From Neptuniibacter sp. (GTDB taxonomy: Bacteria; Pseudomonadota; Gammaproteobacteria; Pseudomonadales; Balneatricaceae): a stretch of DNA of 43,822 nucleotides. The stretch spans positions 1 to 43,822 of the forward strand of contig NZ_JAAEQH010000118.1 of NCBI RefSeq assembly GCF_024231755.1, written 5' to 3'. The notes beneath the pieces were generated by a model that worked only from the letters and a program-made list of their open reading frames with translations, did no database searches and was not told the DNA's origin. Below, one piece after another: positions 18,824 through 26,509 of the stretch; the stretch's first letter is position 1, and each line of letters begins with the position of its first letter. The position numbers and the translations under genes were made by a program.

Positions 18824-18837
18824 CGACCGATCGGTCG
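18824..18837. promoter_or_regulatory. Perfect 14-bp palindrome, TetR-type operator candidate
   Basis: CGACCGATCGGTCG is fully self-complementary and lies 44 bases before the ATG at 18881. The ACCGATCGGT core resembles operators of several TetR-family repressors. No tetR-like gene is in the window. Confidence 0.6.
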
Positions 18838-18880
18838 TATAAGATTTGATCATCTTGATGCAAATAACCACTGACTAGCC

Positions 18881-19378
18881 ATGAAATATCTACCACTACC
18901 CGTTGTCATAATTGCAGGGACAGTTTTATGCACTCAGATCAGCTTCAGTCTATTTGATGCGGCTTGGGGTGATGCGTCTTCAGAGAACAATCTATCTGAG
19001 CAACCCACTCTATCTACTGCACAGATAAGCTCTCTTCTGGCAGTAGCAGATCCAACAGACATACTCGAACCCACTGCTGCGGGTGAGACTGGATCAGCCG
19101 CAACATGCCGGACAGGTAAAATAGTTGCAGAAGATCATCCTGATTCTCATCACGATTCATATTATGTAGCGTACAAAGAGGACGGATCACTTTACATTCA
19201 AGTATCACCTTTAGTGCCTACATTTCTTCGCCAAGACAAAAATCAAATTGTCTCTGCGTCAGTATTTACACCTACCCCTGAAATAGCCTCAAGGCTCAGT
19301 AACTTATTTGCTAACCGTGATGATTGTGATCTTGCAGATCTATATCTGAACCAGATAAAAAATGTGTCGCACGGGTAA
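18881..19378 (+). CDS. Hypothetical exported protein behind FNR/TetR-type sites
   Basis: 165 residues. The N-terminus has a hydrophobic segment (~5-25, LPVVIIAGTVLCTQISFSLF) acting as signal peptide or anchor. An acidic low-complexity linker follows, then a small domain with two cysteines (ATCRTG and DDCDLADLY) that may pair. No family is recognised. The control region is unusually well marked: a perfect FNR/Anr box and a palindromic operator, so expression may respond to low oxygen and to a repressor ligand. The 90 bases after the gene show no hairpin. It is convergent with the CBS-GGDEF gene. Confidence 0.65.
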   Translation: MKYLPLPVVIIAGTVLCTQISFSLFDAAWGDASSENNLSEQPTLSTAQISSLLAVADPTDILEPTAAGETGSAATCRTGKIVAEDHPDSHHDSYYVAYKEDGSLYIQVSPLVPTFLRQDKNQIVSASVFTPTPEIASRLSNLFANRDDCDLADLYLNQIKNVSHG

Positions 19379-19468
19379 CACGGCCCCGCAAGACCTCACG
19401 TGCGCCTTTGACTCAGGCGGATTGACTAAGAAAAAAGCTGAACTGGAACGATAATAAAGTGAGCACTT

Positions 19469-20809
19469 TTATACCGTAGAAACCTCAACCCGGTTTCTTC
19501 CGTTCGCTTTTGCCTTATAAGTCGCCTGGTCTGCTCGAAGAATAACGGTATGGAATGTATCTCCCTCACTGAATGCTGCCACACCGAAACTACAGGACAC
19601 TGAACCAACCCCTTCCAGAGGCAGTTCATTTACACTTTTTCGCAATTTTTCAGCAACAACATATCCGTCTTCTAAACAGGTAGACGGAAGAAGAACAACA
19701 AACTCCTCCCCTCCCCATCGAGCAAAAACATCCGTCAAGCGCATCTGATTTTGCATATGTCGACTGACTTGCTGAAGCACAATATCTCCAACAGCGTGCC
19801 CATGCTTATCATTCACTTGTTTGAAGTGGTCAATATCCAAAAACACGATGGAAAACGTTTCTGTTTTATAGCGCTCAACCCGGTTAATCTCTTTTTGTAG
19901 CTCAAATTCGAACTTAGCCCGGTTATAGATACCGGTCAGATGATCAACAATAGAAAGCTCTTCGAATTTTGTGGCCCTGCTTTTTAGTTCTTTATTAAGC
20001 TTTTTAAGGTGGTCATCGTTGTCCCTAACCATATCAGTCCACCGGGAATAGACTCGGCTAATCAGTTCCCCTTGTGTAATCTGCCCAATAACAGTTGCAT
20101 TTCGATCTTCAACAATTAACCGCTTGAAGTTTTTCCGACGAATGAAATCCAATGCATTTTTAATGGAGGTGTTATAACGAATCGTTTCAACAGGTGTGCT
20201 CATATATTTCGAAATGGGCAGCTGCAGATCAAGCTTTTCGCCAAAAAGCTTAATAATGTCTTTTGTCGTTATAATGCCCACAGGCTCATTGTTATCGTAT
20301 AAAAGCACACAGTCATTCAGGTGATGATCCATTAGGCTGATCACATTGATTGTTTCATCTGTAACTTGGGCTTTTTTGATATGCTGATTAAGGATGATCT
20401 CGCTAATCATCCTTTTTTCCAGTAAGGCTTGAGGGTCAATACTGGAGATAATATCAGCATAAAAAACGACCCCTGTTAACTCTCCCCGCTGATCCGTTGT
20501 ACAAAGACATTCAACCTCGTGATTCACCTCTTCGAGTATCTCTTCAAGCGGTGTATCTTCAGAAATCGAGAAAACCCTATCGTACTTGATGGATTTGATA
20601 GGTTGAGAGAAGTCTACTTGCAATACCTTCAAACGGATGAGATCGCTGGCAGTTAGCAAACCAAAACGATGATCGTTATTGGTTGATTCGACAATAACAT
20701 CACGATGGTTTTCCCTATACATCAGCTCAACGGCACAACGGATAGAATCATCCTCACGTACTTTTATCACTTGGCTCTGAGCTATATCTTTTGCAGTAGA
20801 CGTCTTCAC
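19469..20809 (-). CDS. Four-CBS-domain diguanylate cyclase
   Basis: 446 residues from GTG. Two tandem CBS pairs fill residues 1-255 (units near 1-62, 66-125, 130-190 and 198-255, each with I..D.I-type ends such as TASDLIRL and TTKDIIKLF). A short coiled coil (~260-285) leads to a GGDEF domain (~286-446). The active site GGEEF is at 366-370, and an RLTD (357-360) sits five residues before it, the canonical RxxD inhibitory site. Synthesis of c-di-GMP with product inhibition is expected. CBS pairs usually bind adenine nucleotides, so energy state may gate the enzyme. No membrane segment is present. Confidence 0.93.
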   Translation of the reverse strand: MKTSTAKDIAQSQVIKVREDDSIRCAVELMYRENHRDVIVESTNNDHRFGLLTASDLIRLKVLQVDFSQPIKSIKYDRVFSISEDTPLEEILEEVNHEVECLCTTDQRGELTGVVFYADIISSIDPQALLEKRMISEIILNQHIKKAQVTDETINVISLMDHHLNDCVLLYDNNEPVGIITTKDIIKLFGEKLDLQLPISKYMSTPVETIRYNTSIKNALDFIRRKNFKRLIVEDRNATVIGQITQGELISRVYSRWTDMVRDNDDHLKKLNKELKSRATKFEELSIVDHLTGIYNRAKFEFELQKEINRVERYKTETFSIVFLDIDHFKQVNDKHGHAVGDIVLQQVSRHMQNQMRLTDVFARWGGEEFVVLLPSTCLEDGYVVAEKLRKSVNELPLEGVGSVSCSFGVAAFSEGDTFHTVILRADQATYKAKANGRNRVEVSTV

Positions 20810-21113
20810 TAACCAGCCTTTTTATTTTGATGCTTCAAGGGAAGCTGAATATACATTCCAAATGCTCGAAAATCACAAACAACCACAATTATTATTGATA
20901 GCATCAATCCTCAAACATTGCTCCATAAGTCCTCAAAACCAACCTTCTTAGCGTAACCATATCGTTGCCAGTATGTGAGCCAGTTCCGCTAACAATGCAT
21001 GTGAGTGTTTTGGCTTAAGTAACGAGTTGGAGATTAAAATTAAGAATTTTTCCTATTTGCTTTGGTTATAGCTTTAGCTAATCTTTTTATCTACCTAACA
21101 AGGAGGTTCGATT
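20810..21113. other. Intergenic stretch, 304 bases
   Basis: No gene. It carries the candidate promoter at 21057-21084 for the zinc-ribbon gene; the rest shows nothing I can name. Confidence 0.5.
21057..21084 (+). promoter_or_regulatory. Candidate sigma-70 promoter
   Basis: TTGCTT at 21057-21062, 16 bases, then TAATCT at 21079-21084. It is followed by AAGGAGG (21100-21106) and the ATG at 21114. Confidence 0.45.
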
Positions 21114-21392
21114 ATGAGGCTTCACGCACCCAGCTCACTATGCGGATACTGTAAGAACTTATTTTTCCGCAGAGAAGGTCACCCCCACCTAACAAAAACT
21201 GCGCGCTTTGGGCATATTAAAAGCTATAGTTGTGATATTTGCAGTGCTCATTGGAAAAGTGACATTACAGAAGGCTGGGAGTTAGTGGACAATTCTGTTA
21301 AAGAACAATCGCCCGACAACAAACAATCATCTCTCCAGCCTCCAATCGTAACGGAAGCGAACCTCCTTCTACGTAGCCTGACTTTAGATTGA
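21114..21392 (+). CDS. Small zinc-ribbon-like protein
   Basis: 92 residues. Two CxxC knuckles (CGYCKN near 10 and CDICSA near 43) with conserved aromatic spacing suggest a treble-clef or zinc-ribbon fold; the C-terminal ~40 residues look disordered. A full AAGGAGG eight bases ahead of the ATG indicates strong translation. Function unknown. A similar small CxxC protein is encoded at 37125-37370. Confidence 0.65.
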   Translation: MRLHAPSSLCGYCKNLFFRREGHPHLTKTARFGHIKSYSCDICSAHWKSDITEGWELVDNSVKEQSPDNKQSSLQPPIVTEANLLLRSLTLD

Positions 21393-21477
21393 GATTCTAT
21401 AGGCTGACCAACCACTTCTCAGCAATGCTTCCTCCAGCATTTTGACCTGATTGAGCCAAATGAAGAAGACGAGGTAG

Positions 21478-21912
21478 TTACTCCCGGTAATCGTTGTGGC
21501 AAGCTTTACAGGACTTTCCTAACTCTGAAAAAGCTGATGCCGCAGCCTTAGAGTCTCTCTCCATGCCGGCTTGACGGAGACGACCTGACGCTTCTAACTG
21601 ATCAACGGCCCGTAATTCAAATCGATCTATTTCCTTCCATATCAGATCCAGCGCTTCTGATGGATGCGGATTAGACCCTTCGGGAAAGTAAGTGGTCAAT
21701 TTTTCTGCCCAACGATGAATAGACCCCGCCTCTTTAACGATTACGTCAAAGTCTTTATTGCGGACAGCCTTTTTCAAAAGTTTCATGGACGCTTTAGACT
21801 CTTTGAAGTTATCCATACGTTCTTTGACGATTCCTGTGGCACCTGAATGCGCCCAGAGGCTGGATGAATTTACGAAGAATATAATCGCTATTATTTTCAA
21901 ACTGCGTTGCAT
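21478..21912 (-). CDS. Cytochrome c' / c556-type periplasmic c-type cytochrome
   Basis: I set the start at the ATG at 21912 (MQRSLKI), since GGGGGA lies just upstream and an upstream TTG would put charged residues before the signal peptide. The protein is 144 residues. The signal peptide ends near WAHS. The mature part is four-helical in pattern and ends with a heme-binding CKACH a few residues before the C-terminus, the class II (c') layout. Such cytochromes carry electrons or bind NO in the periplasm. No redox partner is adjacent. Confidence 0.88.
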   Translation of the reverse strand: MQRSLKIIAIIFFVNSSSLWAHSGATGIVKERMDNFKESKASMKLLKKAVRNKDFDVIVKEAGSIHRWAEKLTTYFPEGSNPHPSEALDLIWKEIDRFELRAVDQLEASGRLRQAGMERDSKAAASAFSELGKSCKACHNDYRE

Positions 21913-22256
21913 GTAATGTCCCCCGGTTCGGATAACCAATCATAGCATTAACACACAAAGGCTCAGGAGTAAGAGCTGACTACAACTGAGGGAACAACAG
22001 CACGTGTAAGCAGGGAGGTTATTCAGCTAAGCTCCCCGCCGACAAGCAGATTATTAGCGGTTGTTGCAGGGGATAGGTCATAAGCCCTGCCAGCAGGTAA
22101 CGGCCTATAGTCAGGACCTTCGCCTGAAGGTCTATTAACGCATTTTCCATCACACAAAGCTCTTAATACGATAAATACGTGTTATAAAATTTATTTACTC
22201 TCTAGTAGAGTTTTAAGCACCAAAACCTAAAGTCGTAACAATTCATAGAGCCATAT
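21913..22256. other. Intergenic stretch with foldable RNA-like segment
   Basis: 344 bases, no gene. GCAGGG at 22066-22071 can pair with CCCTGC at 22085-22090. ATAGG inside that loop (22073-22077) can pair with CCTAT at 22104-22108, which would form a pseudoknot. A perfect 7-bp hairpin follows at 22115-22132 (GACCTTC-GCCT-GAAGGTC). This may be a structured leader or small RNA, or chance. Confidence 0.35.
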
Positions 22257-22889
22257 ATGAGCAAATCTGATCCATTTTGGGATAAAAAAGCTGAGGGATA
22301 TTCCCAAAGCCCGATCTCTGACGAAGAAAGTTATAAGAGAAAACTGCTTGAAACTCAGAAACTCTTTTCATCCGGCATGCGTATTCTTGAATTTGGCTGT
22401 GGCACAGGAACAACAGCGATTGAGCACTCAGCACATGTGCAACATATCGATGCGCTAGATATATCTGAAAAGATGTTGGAAATTGGCCGCAGAAAGGCCA
22501 TAGCCGCTAATGTTGATAACATTAACTTTTCAAGAGGCACCCTAACCGAATTTAATGCAGGATCAGAGAGTCTAGATGCTGTGTTGGGCTTAAATGTTAT
22601 TCACCTATTACCCAACCGAGGAGAGACGCTGAGAGAAGTTGCTAGAATTCTGAAACCGGGAGGGATTTTTGTCAGCAGCACCGGTTGTCTTGGAAACTCA
22701 TATCTACGGTTTCTGAAACTGCTAGCCCCTATCGGTAAGCTCTTAGGGCTTATGCCTGATATTTTCATAATGTCAGAGACCCAACTGATAGATGAATTGA
22801 AAAATGCCGGTTTTGCAATTGAAACCCAATGGCATCACGGCATGGATGATATAAGTGTTTTCGTAATTGCCCGAAAACCACATCATTAA
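22257..22889 (+). CDS. Class I SAM-dependent methyltransferase
   Basis: 210 residues, a single Rossmann-type methyltransferase domain. Motif I is RILEFGCGTGTTAIEHS (~42-58), the acidic end of strand 2 is HIDALDISEKML, and the post-motif region has VLGLNVIHLLPNRGETLREVARILKPGG (~104-131). The gene begins MSKSDPFWDKKAEGY, common in UbiE/BioC-like small methyltransferases. The substrate is unknown. No close partner gene exists; the next gene is convergent. Confidence 0.88.
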   Translation: MSKSDPFWDKKAEGYSQSPISDEESYKRKLLETQKLFSSGMRILEFGCGTGTTAIEHSAHVQHIDALDISEKMLEIGRRKAIAANVDNINFSRGTLTEFNAGSESLDAVLGLNVIHLLPNRGETLREVARILKPGGIFVSSTGCLGNSYLRFLKLLAPIGKLLGLMPDIFIMSETQLIDELKNAGFAIETQWHHGMDDISVFVIARKPHH

Positions 22890-22950
22890 TGCCAACTATC
22901 ACCTAGCGTCAATGTGCTTGTTACCCATCATTCCACCGGCGTTGTAAGCA

Positions 22951-23030
22951 TATTGTGACCTACGGATGTATACGCCCCGCAAACGGTTCTTTAGTGCTCT
23001 GCAAGCTCAGCAGGAAAGGCTAGCAATAAC
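22951..23030 (+). repeat. Dispersed intergenic repeat, copy A (divergent)
   Basis: It shares the CCCCGCAAACGGTTCTT core and the TAGCAATAAC tail with copies B (25012-25109) and C (25995-26089). It has drifted in between. Confidence 0.6.
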
Positions 23031-23057
23031 AAGAGGTTAGAGATATAAAAAATCAAA

Positions 23058-24857
23058 CTATGTAAAGTATTTACTTAAACATTCCCATATCTGGGATGGA
23101 TCAATTGGTTTGGTTATATAGTCATCCATTCCTGCACCCAAAGCCTTCTCCTTATCACCTTTCATCGCATGAGCAGTCATAGCGATAATTGGTATACGGT
23201 CATCACTCTCTTTAGAACGAATAATTTTTGTTGCCTCATATCCATCTAATACAGGCATCTGGCAGTCCATCAGCACCGCATCAAAATGGCCCGTGCTCAA
23301 GAACTCAATTGCTTCCTGACCATGATTAGCGATAACCACATCGATCTTCTGCTGTTTCAGAATCCCTTCCGCAACCTGCTGATTAATTTCATTATCTTCA
23401 ACAAGTAAAACTTTTTTACCGTGTAAAGCCTGATAAAGAGAATCCGCTTCAGATTTCTTATCAGTCAATTCCTCCTGACCATGCTCCCTGGCAATTAGAA
23501 AATCTAAAGTAAAAGCAAATGAACTTCCGACATCTGGCTGGCTTTCTACGCTCAGACGTCCTCCCATTAAAGAAACCAGATTTTGAGTAATAGTGAGCCC
23601 TAGCCCAGTCCCCCCGTATTTCCGGGTTGTAGAAACATCCGCTTGAGTGAAAGGCTGAAACAGCATATCCAGTTGGTTTTCTGAGATACCGATACCTTCA
23701 TCTTCAACCAAGAAAGTGACAGATGCGTGCCTATCTGTCTTTGTTGCATCGTTTTCTACGATCCTGATAGTCACATGAGAACCGGTAGAGCTAAACTTTA
23801 TTGCATTGCCAACCAAATTAGTGAGCACCTGCCCCAATCTGACCGGGTCCCCTATAAAGTTTTCTTTATGCACTAACTTCACTTTCACTCGAAGTGAGAT
23901 GTTCTTTTCCTCCGCTGCAGGTTTTGTATATTGAATAACCTGATTCAACACAGCCCTCAGGTTGAAAGGGACACTTTCAAGCTCCAGCTTATCTGCTTCA
24001 ACCTTTGAGAAATCAAGAATATCGTTAAGAATTGCCAATAACGATTTAGCAGATGTATGCGCCTTACCAACCATATTCTTCTGCTCACTGCTAAGGTCTG
24101 ACTGCATAACCAGATGAGTCATTCCTATGATCCCATTCATAGGCGTTCTTAATTCATGACTCATATTTGCGAGAAAGGCACCTTTAGCTTCATTTGCAGC
24201 CTCAGCAGCCTCATTAGCAGCAATCAACATCACCTCATTTTCAGCAAGCTTTTTTTCACGGACTTCAGCCTGTAACCGCAAGAGAATGTTCTGTTTGATA
24301 TTATTGTGAAGTAGCTTCCCCGCACTTATCAGAGCCCCTATATATAAAAGAACCAGAGCCCCCATCATCAAGCCGGCTGTAGAGTCAGATAAAAATAAGC
24401 GTACTGAAAGCGGTAATAAGGCCAAACAAAGGAATGTTATATATGCCTTTTTATTGCTAGAAAGAGTTGTTAGTCCTCCTGCGGTAATACCCGCAAGAAC
24501 AAAAATGACTAACATCTGGTGGGCAGCTGATTCCTCAGGAAAAAGAACCCAGGCGGCAGCGCCCCAAACCACGCCAGAGCCACCAGCTCCCCATATGAAT
24601 CTTTTTTCCCAGTTAACCTCTCTATTATCTGAAGTTCTCGTATAGCTTTTGTAATCCAGGAGCCTTATCAAGGTCACCAACAACCATATACTGAGCCAAG
24701 TGGTTATTACACTGAACGGTAAAAGGCCCCAGGAGAAAAACACTAAAACAGCAGCATTGACCATCGCGACTGTTTGCGACATAGGCAGAGCCTTGTATAG
24801 GAGATGGAGTTGCTCCTGCTTTATGTCATTTAAAAAGCTCTGATCAGGGTTGTTCAT
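23058..24857 (-). CDS. Membrane-bound hybrid sensor histidine kinase
   Basis: 599 residues. The N-terminal ~185 residues hold six or so hydrophobic helices without a large periplasmic loop, so the sensor is an integral membrane module. A HisKA domain follows with the phospho-acceptor His234 (NMSHELRTPMNGIIG). The HATPase domain (~330-455) has NAIKFS and GGTGLGL boxes. A receiver (~483-597) has Asp531 in VLMDCQMPVLDGYEA, the conserved TAHA and the KPI lysine. There is no HPt domain, so the phosphate must pass to a separate HPt or stay intramolecular. AGCAGG precedes the ATG. Its strand neighbour upstream is a periplasmic solute-binding protein. Confidence 0.94.
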   Translation of the reverse strand: MNNPDQSFLNDIKQEQLHLLYKALPMSQTVAMVNAAVLVFFSWGLLPFSVITTWLSIWLLVTLIRLLDYKSYTRTSDNREVNWEKRFIWGAGGSGVVWGAAAWVLFPEESAAHQMLVIFVLAGITAGGLTTLSSNKKAYITFLCLALLPLSVRLFLSDSTAGLMMGALVLLYIGALISAGKLLHNNIKQNILLRLQAEVREKKLAENEVMLIAANEAAEAANEAKGAFLANMSHELRTPMNGIIGMTHLVMQSDLSSEQKNMVGKAHTSAKSLLAILNDILDFSKVEADKLELESVPFNLRAVLNQVIQYTKPAAEEKNISLRVKVKLVHKENFIGDPVRLGQVLTNLVGNAIKFSSTGSHVTIRIVENDATKTDRHASVTFLVEDEGIGISENQLDMLFQPFTQADVSTTRKYGGTGLGLTITQNLVSLMGGRLSVESQPDVGSSFAFTLDFLIAREHGQEELTDKKSEADSLYQALHGKKVLLVEDNEINQQVAEGILKQQKIDVVIANHGQEAIEFLSTGHFDAVLMDCQMPVLDGYEATKIIRSKESDDRIPIIAMTAHAMKGDKEKALGAGMDDYITKPIDPSQIWECLSKYFT

Positions 24858-25197
24858 TATTACCTGCTAGCTGAGTCCATAATGAAGAGTATCATCGAGT
24901 AATTAACAACTCAGTTAAGGTATAAGTCAAGATTGGTACTGTATGAACCGAGCATATTGTAGACCGTTTGCCCGGAGACGGATCTACAAACATAAAGCCC
25001 CTCAACTCCGGCACTGTGACTATAGAGTGACCATCCGTTGCATAGGCTCCGCAAACGGTTCTTGGGTGCATCTTTGGTTCAGATGGATGAGTTAGCAATC
25101 ACTGAATAGGAACAATGAGATAGGGAGATGCAAAAAGTGGCGCCAAGGGTTTCTGCTTGAAAGCGCAAACATCAGACTAGACGAGTGCCTTGCTTAT
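24858..25197. other. Intergenic stretch with repeat copy B
   Basis: 340 bases, no gene. It holds an imperfect hairpin at 24959-24987 (GTAGA...TCTAC, ten pairs with one bulge) and repeat copy B at 25012-25109. Confidence 0.6.
25012..25109 (+). repeat. Dispersed intergenic repeat, copy B
   Basis: Its right ~66 bases match copy C with about six differences (CCGCAAACGGTTCTTGGGTG core, then CAGATGGATG). The left part (CACTGTGA...) also aligns with gaps. Confidence 0.85.
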
Positions 25198-25923
25198 TCA
25201 CTCTTGGTGAAAAGCTCTCATATATGCACTCCTGAAATCCTCAACTAGCTCAGTAGAGGTGCCTTTGCTAAACGCCAAATATATGGGTTTGGAAACTTCC
25301 TCCAGCTTTAATACTGGGATCAAAGTATCACTAGGTAACCCCAGCTCCTTTAAATCGTGTAGCAAAGACCTTTTGTCTCCCAAAATCAGATCCAAACGCC
25401 CGCGCATTAGTAACTTAATTGCGGAGGCCTGACTAGTTAGCGGAAAAAGGTTATACCCTTTACTGGAGAGATACTTACCCTTAGCATCACGCTCAATGAC
25501 TCCGGTAATATACATCTTACCCTCATCAAGGGACGACACTGTAACTTCGACATTTCCCTTTTTCTTAAAAAGAAACGTTTCAACCTCTCCAATTTTGCCA
25601 ATCCAGTGGAATTTATCTTCTCGCTCTGGAGTTCTAAGCAAAGAAAAGATCAGTATATTAGGCCGATGTAATGAGCGATTGTATACATGCTTCCACTTTA
25701 CAATCCCTATTTTCGGATTGTAATCCAACTGCTCAAAAACCTTTTTCACCTGTGAAATTGAATAACCAACCGGCTCATTATTTTCTAGGTAACTGTAGGG
25801 TTTAAAATGCGATGTTAACACTTCTACCTGAGGGTACTTTGACTCTGCAGAAGCCAATCCCGGCAGTATAAAGGTGTAAAGTAATCCAAGTGCAAGAATC
25901 CAAGAGCAAAGTACTTCCTTCAC
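25198..25923 (-). CDS. Periplasmic solute-binding protein, SBP_bac_3-like
   Basis: I take the GTG at 25923 as start (MKEVLCSW), with AAGGA upstream and a signal peptide beginning at once (LALGLLYTFILPGLASA). An upstream TTG in the same frame begins inside the intergenic repeat and is unlikely. The protein is 241 residues. The mature part has the pattern of family 3 amino-acid-binding proteins: a beginning of the type HFKPYSYLENNEPVGYSI, then FSLLRTPERE and a later KLLMRGRLDLILGDK. No transporter genes accompany it, so it may be an orphan sensor component. The hybrid kinase gene downstream on the same strand is a possible partner, though 340 bases intervene. Confidence 0.82.
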   Translation of the reverse strand: MKEVLCSWILALGLLYTFILPGLASAESKYPQVEVLTSHFKPYSYLENNEPVGYSISQVKKVFEQLDYNPKIGIVKWKHVYNRSLHRPNILIFSLLRTPEREDKFHWIGKIGEVETFLFKKKGNVEVTVSSLDEGKMYITGVIERDAKGKYLSSKGYNLFPLTSQASAIKLLMRGRLDLILGDKRSLLHDLKELGLPSDTLIPVLKLEEVSKPIYLAFSKGTSTELVEDFRSAYMRAFHQE

Positions 25924-25994
25924 GACATTATGTCCTTTTTCAATCCATATAAAACTCTCCGAAACGATAGAGATAATAACACATCCCCCTCCGA

Positions 25995-26089
25995 CACTGT
26001 GAACAGCGTAGTCACCGATGAATAAGCCCCGCAAACGGTTCTTGGGTGCGTCTTTGGCTCAGATGGATGGGTTAGCAATAACTGAATAG
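25995..26089 (+). repeat. Dispersed intergenic repeat, copy C
   Basis: It is closest to copy B, with the CCCCGCAAACGGTTCTTGG core and GGGTTAGCAATAACTGAATAG end. It lies between the solute-binding protein gene and the integrated element. Confidence 0.85.
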
Positions 26090-26346
26090 AAACGAAATAG
26101 AAAGGATTTGAGCTTTTCCTAGTAGCTGATAAAGCAGCGTTCTCGCCACTAGAAGCCGCAGGCGTCCTAGTCGCTGTTTTAAAAAGGGATGATTCGGCTT
26201 CACCTCACCCTTCGGGCCGTCGCTACGCTCCGTTGTCTCGCTTCGCTCGGCTCGAACCCCAGTCGGGGGTCTCACCCTCCGTTCAAGATATGTGTGAATA
26301 TCTCATTATCGCAACGGGGATGAAGTAAAAATACGGCATGAAAAAG

Positions 26347-26360
26347 TGGCGCGCCTGGAG
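26347..26360. other. Left attachment site (tRNA-Arg 3'-end copy)
   Basis: TGGCGCGCCTGGAG is identical to the last 14 bases of tRNA-Arg at 36981-36994 (complement strand). About 8 of the next 12 bases still match the T-arm. This is the duplicated att core left by site-specific integration. Confidence 0.88.
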
Positions 26361-26453
26361 AAAGTCAAACCCACTTCCAGCACCATCCAATAAAGACCAT
26401 ATCTTATTGTTTTATATTGATTTATAAATAATAGCGTCCTGAGAAGTCTTGCC

Positions 26454-26489
26454 ATACCCTGTGCATTTTAGGGTATCATATAGGGTATC
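26454..26489. promoter_or_regulatory. Left integrase/AlpA arm-type boxes
   Basis: AGGGTATC at 26470-26477 and 26482-26489 (12 bases apart) with an inverted ATACCCT at 26454-26460. The pair is repeated with the same spacing at the right end (36906, 36918). This fits recombinase arm sites, and also a position overlapping the integrase promoter. Confidence 0.7.
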
Positions 26490-26509
26490 GGACAGTGTAG
26501 GACAATCAG

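Larger units (their letters stand above)
17950..18880. other. Intergenic stretch with EAL remnant and regulatory sites
   Basis: 931 bases with no intact gene. It holds the truncated EAL fragment (18367-18633), a weak match to the dispersed repeat near 18626-18660, a perfect FNR/Anr box (18765-18778) and a perfect 14-bp palindrome (18824-18837). The part before 18300 is AT-rich and shows nothing I can name. Confidence 0.6.
25924..26509. other. Intergenic stretch: repeat copy C, GC-rich tract, left element end
   Basis: No gene. From left to right it holds repeat copy C (25995-26089), a GC-rich tract with several short inverted repeats (~26190-26280, including ACCCC-AGTC-GGGGGT), the att site at 26347 and the integrase arm boxes near 26454-26489. 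Confidence 0.65.

Noticed and set aside
24892-25098. 68-residue minus-strand frame
   Set aside because: It is contained in the intergenic hairpin and repeat copy B; no start signal.
26072-26275. 67-residue open frame on the minus strand
   Set aside because: It lies in a GC-rich tract of short inverted repeats and in repeat copy C, with no ribosome site and low-complexity Arg-rich sequence; judged non-coding.
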